Translations under genes and position numbers: made by a program
NCBI GenBank assembly: GCA_963817035.1
Contig: CAWFMM010000004.1
Location: 1,426,001 to 1,490,000 of the forward strand
Length of the DNA stretch: 64,000 nucleotides
From: AC-49 sp963817035
GTDB taxonomy: Bacteria > Actinomycetota > Thermoleophilia > Solirubrobacterales > Solirubrobacteraceae
Direction of reading: 5' to 3'
The notes under the pieces: model-generated
Database searches by the model: none
The model's input: the letters and a program-made list of their open reading frames with translations, nothing else
Told to the model about the DNA's origin: nothing
Part shown: positions 32,858-41,747 of the stretch, piece after piece
Layout: each line of letters starts with the position of its first letter
Numbering within the stretch: the stretch's first letter is position 1

Positions 32858-32886
32858 TTGCCAACATTCCTGTTGTGCTCTACGCT
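32858..32886 (+). promoter_or_regulatory. Promoter with 17-bp spacer, leaderless start
   Basis: TTGCCA (32858-32863) and TACGCT (32881-32886) are 17 bp apart in an unusually A/T-rich pocket. The GTG of the next gene follows 6 nt after the -10. This is the best complete sigma-70-type promoter in the window and fixes the start of that gene. Confidence 0.65.
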
Positions 32887-32892
32887 ACGCCG

Positions 32893-33255
32893 GTGCCGCC
32901 GTGCTCGACGAATCGACTTCCGTTCCTCGACCCCGACTCGGCGCGCAACTGCCCCGACGACCTCGATCGCCTCGCCGACTTCGCCACCGTCGACTCCGGC
33001 TGCCCGATCAGTCCGCGGGACCTGCACTTCGTGCGCAGCGCGCGGATCGGCGTGCTGCGCGCCTGGGCCTGGCGCTTCGACGCTGAAGGCGACCCCGCGC
33101 TGGCGATGGTCGCGATCACCGACAGCGGAACGATCATCCGGTCCTGCCTGTTCGAGGGCATCGATCTGCCGGCGCCGCTTGACGTCGAGCAGGCGCTGCT
33201 CACCGACTTCGGCGCACTGGCCGTCAATGCGGGTACAGCGTGGCCGTGCGAATGA
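32893..33255 (+). CDS. Hypothetical protein
   Basis: 120 residues, probably cytoplasmic. It reads VPPCSTNRLPFLDPDSARNC, then RDLHFVRSARIGVLRAWAWR and AMVAITDSGTIIRSCLFEGI. No domain was recognised. The start is set by the promoter just upstream (TACGCT, 6 nt before GTG). The open frame extends further upstream into the SRAP gene but has no start signal. Its last 32 bp overlap the end of the convergent cyclophilin gene. Confidence 0.6.
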   Translation: MPPCSTNRLPFLDPDSARNCPDDLDRLADFATVDSGCPISPRDLHFVRSARIGVLRAWAWRFDAEGDPALAMVAITDSGTIIRSCLFEGIDLPAPLDVEQALLTDFGALAVNAGTAWPCE

Positions 33256-33970
33256 CCACCGGAGAGACCGGCATCTCGTTGCCCTGAGTCGGCTGCGCCG
33301 CGATGCGGGCCACCGTGGCCTGTCCCGCCGAGACATGGCCGAGCAGCGCGTACTGCGCCGGCAGCCTCGCGTCGGCGCCGGTCACGATGAAGAACTGACT
33401 GCCCGACGAGCCCGACGGGTCGGTCGCCGTCTTGGCCATCGCGACGACGCCACGGCTGTAGTCGGCGTTGCTCGGGGGTGGCTCGACGACCTGGAAGCCG
33501 GGGCCGCCCATGCCGGTGCCGAGCGGATCTCCGCCCTGGATGACGAACGGCTCGCCGTCGGGGCCGTTGGAGACGCGGTGGAAGGTCAGGCCGTTGAAGA
33601 ACCCGCTGTTGACCAGGCCGGCGAACGCCGCCGTGGTCTTCGGGGCTTCCGTGACCGCGAGGTCGATCGAGATCAGCCCGCAGTTCGTGTCGAGGATCAC
33701 CGTCCAGCGCTTGCTCGCCGCGAGACGCGTCGTCGACGCGGTCATGTGCGTGCGCTCGGGATGGGGATCGGGCTCGCTGACCGTGGCGCAGCCCTCGTCG
33801 GGGGTTGTTGCCGTGTGCTCGATCGTCACCGTCTTGGCCCCTGGTGCGGTGGCGGTCGCACCGGAGTGCTTGACCTGGTCGGCCGCCTGCGTGAGCTTGT
33901 CGGTCGAGCCGCCGCAGCCCGCGACGGCGAGCACGGCCACCAGGGCGAGCAGTGACGAAGTCAGGCGCAT
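33224..33970 (-). CDS. Lipoprotein peptidyl-prolyl isomerase (cyclophilin type)
   Basis: 248 residues: a lipoprotein signal (LLALVAVLAVAGCGG, with the lipobox Cys ~19), a linker, then a cyclophilin domain with CGLISIDLAVTEAPKTTAAF, NGLTFHRVSNG, FVIQGGDPLGTGMGGPGF, and GSSGSQFFIVTG. It should assist folding of exported proteins at the outer face of the membrane. The ATG lies 9 nt after TACGAT. It diverges from the lipid kinase gene. Confidence 0.92.
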   Translation of the reverse strand: MRLTSSLLALVAVLAVAGCGGSTDKLTQAADQVKHSGATATAPGAKTVTIEHTATTPDEGCATVSEPDPHPERTHMTASTTRLAASKRWTVILDTNCGLISIDLAVTEAPKTTAAFAGLVNSGFFNGLTFHRVSNGPDGEPFVIQGGDPLGTGMGGPGFQVVEPPPSNADYSRGVVAMAKTATDPSGSSGSQFFIVTGADARLPAQYALLGHVSAGQATVARIAAQPTQGNEMPVSPVVIRTATLYPH

Positions 33971-34021
33971 CGGCGCGTGATCGTAGTCGGCGCGGACCCC
34001 GGAACACGCCGATCGGCGAAG

Positions 34022-34912
34022 ATGAGCGTGGTGCCCGCGCGCGAGGTCGTCCTCATCGTCAACCCTTCGGCCGGCGGCGGTCGTGCCGCGCGCGCGCTTC
34101 CCGCGGTGCTCGAACGGCTGGGCGGCCTCGGTCTGATCGTCCGCACCGAGAGCACGCGGGACCTCAATCACGCCCGTGAACTGGCCGCCGACGCGGCCGC
34201 GGCACAGCACCTCACCGTGACGCTGAGTGGCGACGGCACCGCGGGCGCCGTGGCGGCCGTCATTCGTGCTCACCCGGGCTCGGTCATGGGCGTCCTGCCC
34301 GGCGGGCGCGGCAACGACTTCGCCCGCGCGAACGGCATCCCGCTCGATCCCGTCGAGGCATGCGATGTCATCGCCGACGGCGTCGAACGGCTCGTCGACG
34401 TCGGCGACATCGACGGGAGGACGTTCATCGGCGTCGCGAGCCTCGGCTTCGACTCCTACGCCAACTACCACGCCAACCAGGCCCCGGCGCGGCTCGGGCG
34501 CGCGGTCTACTTCTACGGTGCGCTGCGCAGCCTCGCCACCTACCGACACGCAACGTTCACGGTGACCGTCGACGGAGTCACCGATACCTACACCGGCTGG
34601 AGCGTCGCCGCCGCGAACGGGCCGTCGTTCGGCGGTGGGATGCTCGTCGCCCCCGACGCCGATCTCCACGACGGGCAGCTCGACGTCGTGCTGATCCGGT
34701 CCTCGTCACGGTTGCGCTACCTGGCCACGCTGCCACGGGTGTTCACGGGCAAGCATGTGCGCTCGCCGATGGTCGACGTCGTGCGCGGCGCCGAGGTCCA
34801 CATCGCCACCGACCACCCGTTCACCGTCTACGCCGACGGCGACCCGATCGCCGTCTCGCCGTGCACGGTGCGCGCGATTCCCGACGCCATCCGCGTCCTG
34901 TTGCCGGCGTGA
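34022..34912 (+). CDS. Diacylglycerol/lipid kinase family protein
   Basis: 296 residues. The kinase domain has VLIVNPSAGGGRA, VTLSGDGTAGAVAAVIRAHP and GVLPGGRGNDFARANG, the GDGT and GGxGNDFA nucleotide motifs. The C-terminal beta-sandwich has PFTVYADGDPI. It phosphorylates a lipid such as diacylglycerol or a glycolipid. The start at MSVVPAREVVL was preferred to a GTG 45 nt earlier. It overlaps murT by 4 nt (GTGA); together with the next three genes it forms one operon. Confidence 0.9.
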   Translation: MSVVPAREVVLIVNPSAGGGRAARALPAVLERLGGLGLIVRTESTRDLNHARELAADAAAAQHLTVTLSGDGTAGAVAAVIRAHPGSVMGVLPGGRGNDFARANGIPLDPVEACDVIADGVERLVDVGDIDGRTFIGVASLGFDSYANYHANQAPARLGRAVYFYGALRSLATYRHATFTVTVDGVTDTYTGWSVAAANGPSFGGGMLVAPDADLHDGQLDVVLIRSSSRLRYLATLPRVFTGKHVRSPMVDVVRGAEVHIATDHPFTVYADGDPIAVSPCTVRAIPDAIRVLLPA

Positions 34913-36249
34913 GGGCGCAGCTGGCAACCGCTGCGGCCCGCGTGGCCGCGTTCGGCTCGCGGGCGTCCGGCCGCGGCGGCACCAGCCTCCCGGGGAAGGT
35001 TCTGCTCAAGCTCGACCCCCGGGCGCTGAGCCGGCTCGCCGCGCCGCTGAAGACCCGTGTGATCCTCTCGGCGACCAACGGCAAGACGACGACCGCCGCG
35101 ATGACGGCGTCGATCCTCACGCTGACCGGCGCCCGCCTCGTCCACAACCGCGCCGGGGCGAACATGGCCGGCGGCGTCGCGACCGCGCTGCTGCAGGGCG
35201 ACGGCGACACCGCGCTGCTCGAGGTCGACGAGTTCTGGCTGGCCGGCGTCGCCGAGGCGGTCGTGCCTGATGTGCTCGTCCTGTGCAACCTGTTCCGCGA
35301 CCAGCTCGACCGCTACGGCGAGCTCGAGACGATCGCCGAGCGCTGGGGCGCCGTGGTCGAGGCGCTGGCGCCCGGCACCGAGCTGGTCCTCAACGCCGAC
35401 GATCCGCTGGTCGCCGATCTCGGCCGTGACCGAGCCGCGACGTACTTCGGTGTCGAGGACCGGTCGGTCGCGCTGGCGCAGATGCAGCACGCGTCCGATG
35501 CCAAGCACTGCCGGCGCTGCGGCGCGCCCTACATCTACGACGCCCACTACCTCGGCCACCTCGGCCTCTACCACTGCGACTCATGCGGGGCACGGCGGCC
35601 CGAGCCGAAGGTCGTCGCATCCGAGATCGCGCTCGACGGCATCCGCGGAGCGACGTTCACGCTGATCATCGACGGGCGCCGCGCGATCGTGCGCCTGGCC
35701 TTGCCCGGCCTCTACAACGTGTACAACGCGTTGGCCGCCGCGGCCCTCGCGACGTCGCTCGACGTGTCGCTGGAGGACATCGTCGCCGGCTTACAGGACA
35801 CCGCGCCGGCGTTCGGGCGCGCGGAGGCCGTCGCGATCGCCGACCGCGACCTGTCGATCCTGCTGATCAAGAACCCCGCCGGCGCCAACGAGGTGCTCCG
35901 CACGCTGGCGCTCGAGGACGGCCGCCACGACGTGCTGGCGGTGCTCAACGATCGCACCGCCGACGGTCACGACGTCAGCTGGGTCTGGGACGCCGACTTC
36001 GAGCTGCTCGCCGACCGCATCGGCCGGGTTACCTGCGCCGGCACGCGCGCTGCCGAGATGGCGCTGCGCTTCAAGTACGCCGGCGTCGACGAGGAGCGGA
36101 TCGTCGTGCACGACGCGCTCCCAGAAGCGCTCGACTCGGCGCTGAGCGCCGGCAGCGGCCCGCTCTATGCCCTGCCGACGTACACCGCGATGCTCGAGCT
36201 GCGCGATCTGCTCACCCACCGCGGCGCGGTCAAGGGATCGTTCGCGTGA
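34909..36249 (+). CDS. murT: Lipid II isoglutaminyl synthase, Mur-ligase subunit MurT
   Basis: 446 residues. The ATP site is ILSATNGKTTTAAMTASILT. LLEVDEFWLAGV and NLFRDQLDRYGELE are Mur-ligase central-domain motifs. CRRCGAPYIY plus YHCDSCGARR form the Cys4 zinc ribbon characteristic of MurT. The C-terminal DUF1727 domain starts near residue 310 (ILLIKNPAGANEVLRTLALE). With GatD it amidates the alpha-carboxyl of D-Glu in lipid II. Unusually, a methyltransferase gene separates murT from gatD. Confidence 0.95.
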   Translation: MRAQLATAAARVAAFGSRASGRGGTSLPGKVLLKLDPRALSRLAAPLKTRVILSATNGKTTTAAMTASILTLTGARLVHNRAGANMAGGVATALLQGDGDTALLEVDEFWLAGVAEAVVPDVLVLCNLFRDQLDRYGELETIAERWGAVVEALAPGTELVLNADDPLVADLGRDRAATYFGVEDRSVALAQMQHASDAKHCRRCGAPYIYDAHYLGHLGLYHCDSCGARRPEPKVVASEIALDGIRGATFTLIIDGRRAIVRLALPGLYNVYNALAAAALATSLDVSLEDIVAGLQDTAPAFGRAEAVAIADRDLSILLIKNPAGANEVLRTLALEDGRHDVLAVLNDRTADGHDVSWVWDADFELLADRIGRVTCAGTRAAEMALRFKYAGVDEERIVVHDALPEALDSALSAGSGPLYALPTYTAMLELRDLLTHRGAVKGSFA

Positions 36250-36971
36250 GCGAGGTGATCTGGCACGACCTCGAATGCGGCCACTACAGCGCCGATCTGC
36301 CGCTGTGGCGGGCGATCGCCGACGACGCCGACGGCCCGATCCTCGACGTCGGCGCGGGCAGCGGCCGCGTGACGCTCGACCTCGCCCGCCATGGCCACGA
36401 GATCACCGCGCTCGACGCCGACGCGGAGCTGCTGCACGCGCTGGACGCCCGAGCCGTCGCCGCCGGTTTGACCGGCGTCCGCACGGTCTGCGCCGACGCG
36501 CGCGAGTTCACGATCCCCGGCGCGCGCTTCGGCCTGATCCTCGTCCCGATGCAGACCGTGCAGCTGCTCGGCGGGCCACACGGACGGATTCCGTTCCTGC
36601 GCGCGGCCAGGGCGCACCTCGCGCCTGGCGGCCTGCTCGTGCTTGCGCTGGCCGACGCGATGGAGTCGATCGACGAGGACCACCACTACCCGCCGCTGGC
36701 CGACGAGGGCGAGATCGACGGGGTGCGCTACATCAGCCGGCCGATCGCAGTGCGCCTCGATGGCGACGGCGTCGCCATCGATCGGCTGCGCGAGACCGTC
36801 GATCGCTCCGGGGTCAGCACGATCGAGCCCAACACGATCCGTCTCGACGACCTCGACGGGCCGCGCCTCGAGCTCGAAGGCGAGGCCGTGGGTTTCACGG
36901 TCAAGCCGGCGCGCACGATCCTGCCGACCGACGAGCACGTCGGATCGACGGTGGTGATCCTGCGTGGCTGA
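36246..36971 (+). CDS. Class I SAM-dependent methyltransferase inside the murT-gatD operon
   Basis: 241 residues. The SAM-binding motif ILDVGAGSGRVTLDLARHGH and the acidic ITALDADAELL are clear, followed by VRTVCADAREF and FLRAARAHLAPGGLLVLALA. The remaining ~90 residues are beta-rich (VGFTVKPARTILPTDEHVGS). The GTG start overlaps the murT stop (GTGA), and the 3' end overlaps gatD by 8 nt, so it is co-translated with both. The substrate is unknown; its place suggests a link with peptidoglycan or lipid II, but this is inference. Confidence 0.85.
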   Translation: MSEVIWHDLECGHYSADLPLWRAIADDADGPILDVGAGSGRVTLDLARHGHEITALDADAELLHALDARAVAAGLTGVRTVCADAREFTIPGARFGLILVPMQTVQLLGGPHGRIPFLRAARAHLAPGGLLVLALADAMESIDEDHHYPPLADEGEIDGVRYISRPIAVRLDGDGVAIDRLRETVDRSGVSTIEPNTIRLDDLDGPRLELEGEAVGFTVKPARTILPTDEHVGSTVVILRG

Positions 36972-37716
36972 GCCCGTCCTGCGCGTCTGCGCGCTGTACC
37001 CCGACCTGATGAACATCTACGCCGATCGCGGCAATCTGCTGCTGCTCGAGCGTCGCTGCGCGTGGCGCGGGATCGGCTTCGAGGTCACGGCGGCCGGTCT
37101 CGGCGACGCGATCGACCCCGGTGCCCACGAGCTGTTCTACCTCGGCGGCGGCCAGGATCGCGACCAGCTGCTGTGCGCCGCCGATCTCGTGGCGACCAAA
37201 CGCGACGCGCTGCACGCCGCCGTCGCCCGCGAGGCGATCGTCCTCGGCGTCTGCGGCGGCTACCAGCTGCTGGGCAGCGAGTATGAGTTCGGCGACGACG
37301 TCGTGCCGGGCGTCGGCCTCGTCGATCTGCGCACGGTTCGCGATCCCGGCCCGCGGTTGATCGGCAACGTCGCGATCGAGGTCGACCTCCCCCGCGTCGA
37401 GCTCGCCGACGGCGAGCGCCAGATCCTGGCCGGCTTCGAGAACCACGGCGGGCGTACGCTGCTGGGCGCCGGCGAGCAGCCGCTCGGCCGCGTCCTGCGC
37501 GGGCACGGCAACACCGGCGCGAGCGGCTTCGAGGGCGTCCAGCGCGCGACGGTCATCGGGACCTACCTGCACGGGCCACTGCTGCCCAAGAACGCATGGT
37601 TCGCCGATTGGCTGATCGCCACCGCGCTCGGGCTCGACCTCGGTGATCTCGCGCCGTTGTCCGATGACCTCGAGCACGCCGCGCATTCCGCGGCTCGGCG
37701 TGCGGCCGGTCTGTAG
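36964..37716 (+). CDS. gatD: Lipid II isoglutaminyl synthase, glutaminase subunit GatD
   Basis: 250 residues of the class I glutamine amidotransferase fold of CobB/CobQ type. LRVCALYPDLMNIYADRGNL is at the N-terminus. HELFYLGGGQDRDQ follows, then the nucleophile VLGVCGGYQLLGSEYEF (Cys ~98), GFENHGGRTLL, and the catalytic His in VIGTYLHGPLLPKN. It supplies ammonia from glutamine to MurT. The GTG start overlaps the methyltransferase gene. Confidence 0.93.
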   Translation: MAEPVLRVCALYPDLMNIYADRGNLLLLERRCAWRGIGFEVTAAGLGDAIDPGAHELFYLGGGQDRDQLLCAADLVATKRDALHAAVAREAIVLGVCGGYQLLGSEYEFGDDVVPGVGLVDLRTVRDPGPRLIGNVAIEVDLPRVELADGERQILAGFENHGGRTLLGAGEQPLGRVLRGHGNTGASGFEGVQRATVIGTYLHGPLLPKNAWFADWLIATALGLDLGDLAPLSDDLEHAAHSAARRAAGL

Positions 37717-37728
37717 GTGCGCCGGAGG

Positions 37729-39482
37729 TCAGTGCTTCTTCTTGGCCTTCGGCGCGTTGACCGAGATCGACTTGGCGATCTTGGTCTTCGGGCCGGTGGG
37801 GCCGGTACTGGTGGTGCCGGTGAGGACGATCGACAGGTGCTTGTGGCGTTTGAGCGCCGACGCCGCCTTGGAGCTGAGCTTGAAGCTGATCGCCGCCGTC
37901 TTGCCCGCGGCCACTGTCGTGCGGGCGCTGCCGACGACGACCGGCTTCTTCGGCTTCGGCTTGGCCTTTGCGGCCTGAGCCGCGGTGATCGTCGCACTCA
38001 GCGAGACCGGGCACGACGCGCCGCCGGGTGGGCAGGTGATGCTCAAGCCGGTGTTGATCGTGACGGTGGTGCCCTTGAGCGTGGCGGAGGCCTTGCCGGT
38101 CTTGAGTGTCGGCGGCTTGATGGGCGGGGACGGCGGGGGCGGCGGCGCGGTGGGGGTCGTCGTAATCGGGACGGTCACGGGCGCGGGGCAGCCATCGATC
38201 GCGCCCGCTCCGTTCGCGGCCGGACACTTGTCGGCCGCGCCGAAGACACCATCGCCGTCGGGATCGGACTGGAGTGGCGCCGCGCAGCCGTTGGACCGCG
38301 AGCCCTTGACAGTCGGACAGGCGTCCGAGGCATCAGGGACGCCGTCGCCGTCGGTGTCGGGGCCCGTGAGTGTTGTGAACGTGATGTCCTTGAAGGCCGG
38401 TGAACGCCACCCTGGTTGTAGGCGAAGGTCCATCGGATCGTGTACGTCGCCGCTGCGGTCTCGCTGTAGCCGAACGGCACATAGCCTCCATTGGGTCCCG
38501 CGCTCGCCCCGGTGCCGAAGATCTGCCATGTGTCGGAGGTGTTGGCGATCGTGCCGTTCCACTGACTGCCGAGGACGCTGCAGTTTGTCGGGGAACCGGT
38601 CGCGGTCGGACCGTCGTAGAGGTCGAAGCAGAGCGTTCCTGGAATGCCCGCGCTGTACAGGTTCACGAACCACTCGACGCGATTTTTCGTCGGCCGTCGC
38701 TCGGGTTGTTGATCCAGAACGGCACGACGGACGGATTTCGGGCGAAGTAGATGTACGGCGTAGTGCCGGCGTTCGGTACAGACGTTGATCCACACCGACG
38801 TCGAATGGACGTTGTTGTAGGTCCCACTCGTGCTCAGGACCCACCGGATCTCGTCGACCGGGCTCACGCCGACGCCGGTTAGCGGCACCGTGGACTTGAT
38901 CGGAACGAACAATTCGTAGAGCTGGCCGCTGGCCAACGGGCGGAAGCCGACCCCGACGGCGCCCGGAGTCCCCGGTCAGCGATGGGCCGACCGAAGCGGG
39001 CAGTACGGGCCGCTGAAGCCGTTGAATGACCAGCTTCGGTTGGTGATCTCGCCGAACGCGCTCTGGCCGCGGGGTACGCCGAAGCAGCGGATCGGCCGCG
39101 CTCGTGTCGACCGAGGTCCCATCGGGGCAGCACGAGGTCGGTCCCAACGGATGCGGACCCCGGACCGCACGGGTTGCCGGGGATCGAGATCAGGATCGTT
39201 GACGTAGTAGCGGTCGCCGACCTGACGACCTGACCGCCCGGCGCGCCGCCGTAGCCGGCGATCGCCGACACCATCGGCTCGCTGAACGCGTTACCGAGAT
39301 CGCAAACGAGCAGTTCTCGCCGTCCTGGAGTCGAGCGAGCCCGAGAACCACTTCGAGTTCGTCCCACCGGCGACGGCGTTCTGGGCGTCGTCGTTCGTGG
39401 CGAAGGCCGGTGACGGAAGCGCTGTCACGGCGGCAATGAGCAACGCGCCGAAAAGGAACCGTCCCCTCACGCCCCGGACCAC
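37729..39482 (-). pseudogene. Frameshifted secreted protein with TSP3-like repeats
   Basis: One protein is readable only by changing frame at least six times. It has an intact signal peptide (GRFLFGALLIAAVTALPSPA), VCDLGNAFSEPMVSAIAGYG, SFGEITNR-type segments, and ASGQLYELFVPIKSTVPLTG. A lectin-like stretch follows (GTLCFDLYDGPTATGSP). Then come an intact end with DTDGDGVPDASDACP calcium-type repeats, a Pro-rich linker and a Lys-rich domain (38390-37729). Each break is fixed by adding or removing one base, for example in CCCC near 39126 and near 38774. All lie between ~39350 and ~38390. It is either a recent pseudogene or locally poor sequence. Confidence 0.75.
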
Positions 39483-39526
39483 CCGGTCGTGGCATCCGTG
39501 TCCACCGCCGCATCATAACCTGATCC

Positions 39527-39958
39527 CTACATCCCGCTGGAACCAAACCCACCGGCACCGCGCGCCGTTTCGGTGAGGTCGGCCAACTCGACCACCTCGA
39601 TCGCCGGTACGTCGACGATCACCAGCTGCGCGATGCGGTCGCCTGCCTGGGCCTCGAACGCCTGCTCGCGGTCGGTGTTGAGCAGCAGGACCTGGAGCTC
39701 GCCGCGGTAGCCCTCGTCGATCAGCCCGGGTGCGTTGACCAGCGCAATGCCGTGCTTGGCGGCCAACCCGGAGCGGGGCAGCACGAGCCCGGCGTGGCCG
39801 GGCGGCAGGGCGATCGCGATGCCGGTCGGGATCCGGGCACGCTCCCCTGGGTCGAGGCGGAAGCCATCGAGCGCGTGGAGGTCGAGGCCGGCATCGCCGG
39901 GGTGCGCACGGACCGGCAGCACGGCGCGCGGGTCGAGGCGCTGGACGCCGAGGTTCAC
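39527..39958 (-). CDS. dut: dUTP diphosphatase
   Basis: 143 residues. The trimeric dUTPase motifs appear in order: AHPGDAGLDLHA (motif 1), LPRSGLAAKHGIALVNAPGL (motifs 2 and 3 start), IDEGYRGELQVLLLN, DRIAQLVIV (motif 4) and the C-terminal RGAGGFGSSG (motif 5). It hydrolyses dUTP to dUMP, keeping uracil out of DNA. The GTG start (VNLGVQRLDP) overlaps the hflX stop by 4 nt. Confidence 0.95.
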   Translation of the reverse strand: MNLGVQRLDPRAVLPVRAHPGDAGLDLHALDGFRLDPGERARIPTGIAIALPPGHAGLVLPRSGLAAKHGIALVNAPGLIDEGYRGELQVLLLNTDREQAFEAQAGDRIAQLVIVDVPAIEVVELADLTETARGAGGFGSSGM

Positions 39959-41262
39959 GCGGGCGCGGCGTTCACGGCGTAGCGGGCGAAGCGCTCGGCG
40001 ACCATCTTCGGGACGCGGGCGCGGATCCGGACGCCCTGCGGCGTGTCCTCGCGGTCGAGTTCGCCGGCGAGCTCGTGCAGCTCGGCCAAGCGCGCGCCCT
40101 CGGAGTAGGGCAGCAGCAGATCGACGCTGCGCAAGGTTGACTCGAACTCGTCGTGGATGCGGTCCAGCAGCGTCTCCACGCCCTCCCCCCCGACGGCGCT
40201 GACCACGATCCCGTCGGAGTGGGAGAAGTGCAGCTCCTCGCGGCGTTCGTCGTCGATCATGTCGGCCTTGTTGAGGACGAGGATCCGCGGCTGCTCTCCG
40301 GCCCCGATCTCCTCGAGAACCTCGTCGACCGCCTTGAGCATGTCGATCATGTCCTCTTCGGGCGCCGACGCGTCGACGACGTGGATGACGAGGTCGGCCA
40401 GCCGCGTCTCCTCGAGCGTCGCGCCGAACGCCTCGACCAGCTGATGGGGCAGCTTGCGGATGAAGCCGACGGTGTCGGTCATCAGGTACGGGCGCCCGTG
40501 GATCTTCAGCGCGCGAGTCGACGGGTCGAGCGTGTGGAAGAGGCGGTCGCGCACGCCGACGTCGGAGCCGGTCAGTGCGTTGAGCAGCGTCGACTTGCCG
40601 GCGTTCGTGTAGCCGGCCAGCGCGACGCGCGGCAGGTGCGCGCGATCGCGCTCGGCGCGCATCACGCCGCGCGACGAGCGCACGTGGTCGAGCTTGCGCT
40701 GCAGCGCAGCGATCCGGTCGCGCGCCAGGCGGCGGTCGGTCTCGATCTGGGTCTCCCCCGGTCCGCGCGTCCCGATCCCGCCGCCTAGGCGTTCGAGGTG
40801 CGTCCACAGGCCGCGCATGCGGGCGAGGTTGTAGCGCAGCTGGGCCAGCTCGACCTGGAGCTTGCCCTCGGCCGTGTGGGCGTGGTCGGCGAAGATGTCG
40901 AGGATCACCGCGGTGCGGTCGACGACCGGTACGCCGAGCTGCTCCTCGAGGTTGCGCTCCTGGCGCGGGGTGAGCTCGTCGTCACAGGCGACGACGTTGG
41001 CGTCGGCCTCCTTGAGCGCCTCCTTGACCTCGAGCAGCTTGCCCGGCCCGATGTAGGTGTTCGGATGCGGACGGTCGAGATGCTGGACCGACTGGCCGAC
41101 GACGGCGACTCCGGCCGTGCGCAGCAGCTCGTGCAGCTCGGCGAGATCGTCGCCCGCGGGCAGCGCGGCGACGCAGAACGCGCGCTGCTTGGCGCGGCCG
41201 CCATCGGTGGCGCCGTTCATGCTCGGAGTCGGGGCGTTGCGTCCGTTGCGGGTTCGCTGCAC
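39955..41262 (-). CDS. hflX: GTPase HflX
   Basis: 435 residues. The N-terminal HflX domain holds NTYIGPGKLLEVKEALKEAD and DRTAVILDIFADHAHTAEGK, and GIGTRGPGETQIETDRR is the family linker. The G domain has GYTNAGKSTLLNAL (G1), TLDPSTR, DTVGFIRKLPH (G3) and NKADMID (G4). HflX binds the 50S subunit and splits stalled or heat-damaged ribosomes. The GTG at 41262 lies 6 nt after TAGACT (41274-41269), which supports this longer start over an ATG 42 nt downstream. It is in an operon with dut. Confidence 0.95.
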   Translation of the reverse strand: MQRTRNGRNAPTPSMNGATDGGRAKQRAFCVAALPAGDDLAELHELLRTAGVAVVGQSVQHLDRPHPNTYIGPGKLLEVKEALKEADANVVACDDELTPRQERNLEEQLGVPVVDRTAVILDIFADHAHTAEGKLQVELAQLRYNLARMRGLWTHLERLGGGIGTRGPGETQIETDRRLARDRIAALQRKLDHVRSSRGVMRAERDRAHLPRVALAGYTNAGKSTLLNALTGSDVGVRDRLFHTLDPSTRALKIHGRPYLMTDTVGFIRKLPHQLVEAFGATLEETRLADLVIHVVDASAPEEDMIDMLKAVDEVLEEIGAGEQPRILVLNKADMIDDERREELHFSHSDGIVVSAVGGEGVETLLDRIHDEFESTLRSVDLLLPYSEGARLAELHELAGELDREDTPQGVRIRARVPKMVAERFARYAVNAAPA

Positions 41263-41366
41263 CGTGTCAGTCTAGAGCGCGAATACGCCAGCTTCCGTGG
41301 CAGCATCGCGCCGAGCGGATACGGTGACACCCACGTAATGGTCCCAGTAGACCGGAGCACTGCGCA

Positions 41367-41741
41367 ATGGAGAACCTCGTACGCATCGGAGCAGCCGCGC
41401 AGGCCCTTGGGGTCAGCGTCGACACGCTGCGCCGCTGGGAGCGCGACGGCCGCATCGAGTTCGAGCGCAAGGGCGCCCAGCGCTACATGCAATCGACCGC
41501 GCTCGCGGCGCTGCTGCACGAGCGCGGCGGCTCGGGACGCTCGAGCGCGCGCAACCGCCTGCGCGGCGTCGTGCTCGCGGTCAAGCGCGACGGCGTGATG
41601 GCCCAGGTCGACATCGCCTGCGGCCCGTTTCGGATCGTCTCGCTGATGTCGGCCGAAGCCGCTGACGACCTCGATCTGAAGCCCGGCGACAGCGCCGAGG
41701 CCGTGGTCAAGGCGACGACGGTCGTGGTCGAGCGCGGGTAG
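41367..41741 (+). CDS. MerR-like HTH fused to a TOBE (molybdate-binding) domain
   Basis: 124 residues. The first 60 are an excisionase/MerR-type helix-turn-helix: VRIGAAAQALGVSVDTLRRW, ERDGRIEFERKGAQRYM. Residues ~65-124 are one TOBE/Mop domain: ARNRLRGVVLAVKRDGVMAQ, VDIACGPFRIVSLMS, DLDLKPGDSAEAVVKATTVV. Single Mop domains bind molybdate or tungstate as oligomers. The likely role is a small oxyanion-responsive regulator. No molybdate transporter genes lie in the window. Confidence 0.85.
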   Translation: MENLVRIGAAAQALGVSVDTLRRWERDGRIEFERKGAQRYMQSTALAALLHERGGSGRSSARNRLRGVVLAVKRDGVMAQVDIACGPFRIVSLMSAEAADDLDLKPGDSAEAVVKATTVVVERG

Positions 41742-41747
41742 TGCCGG

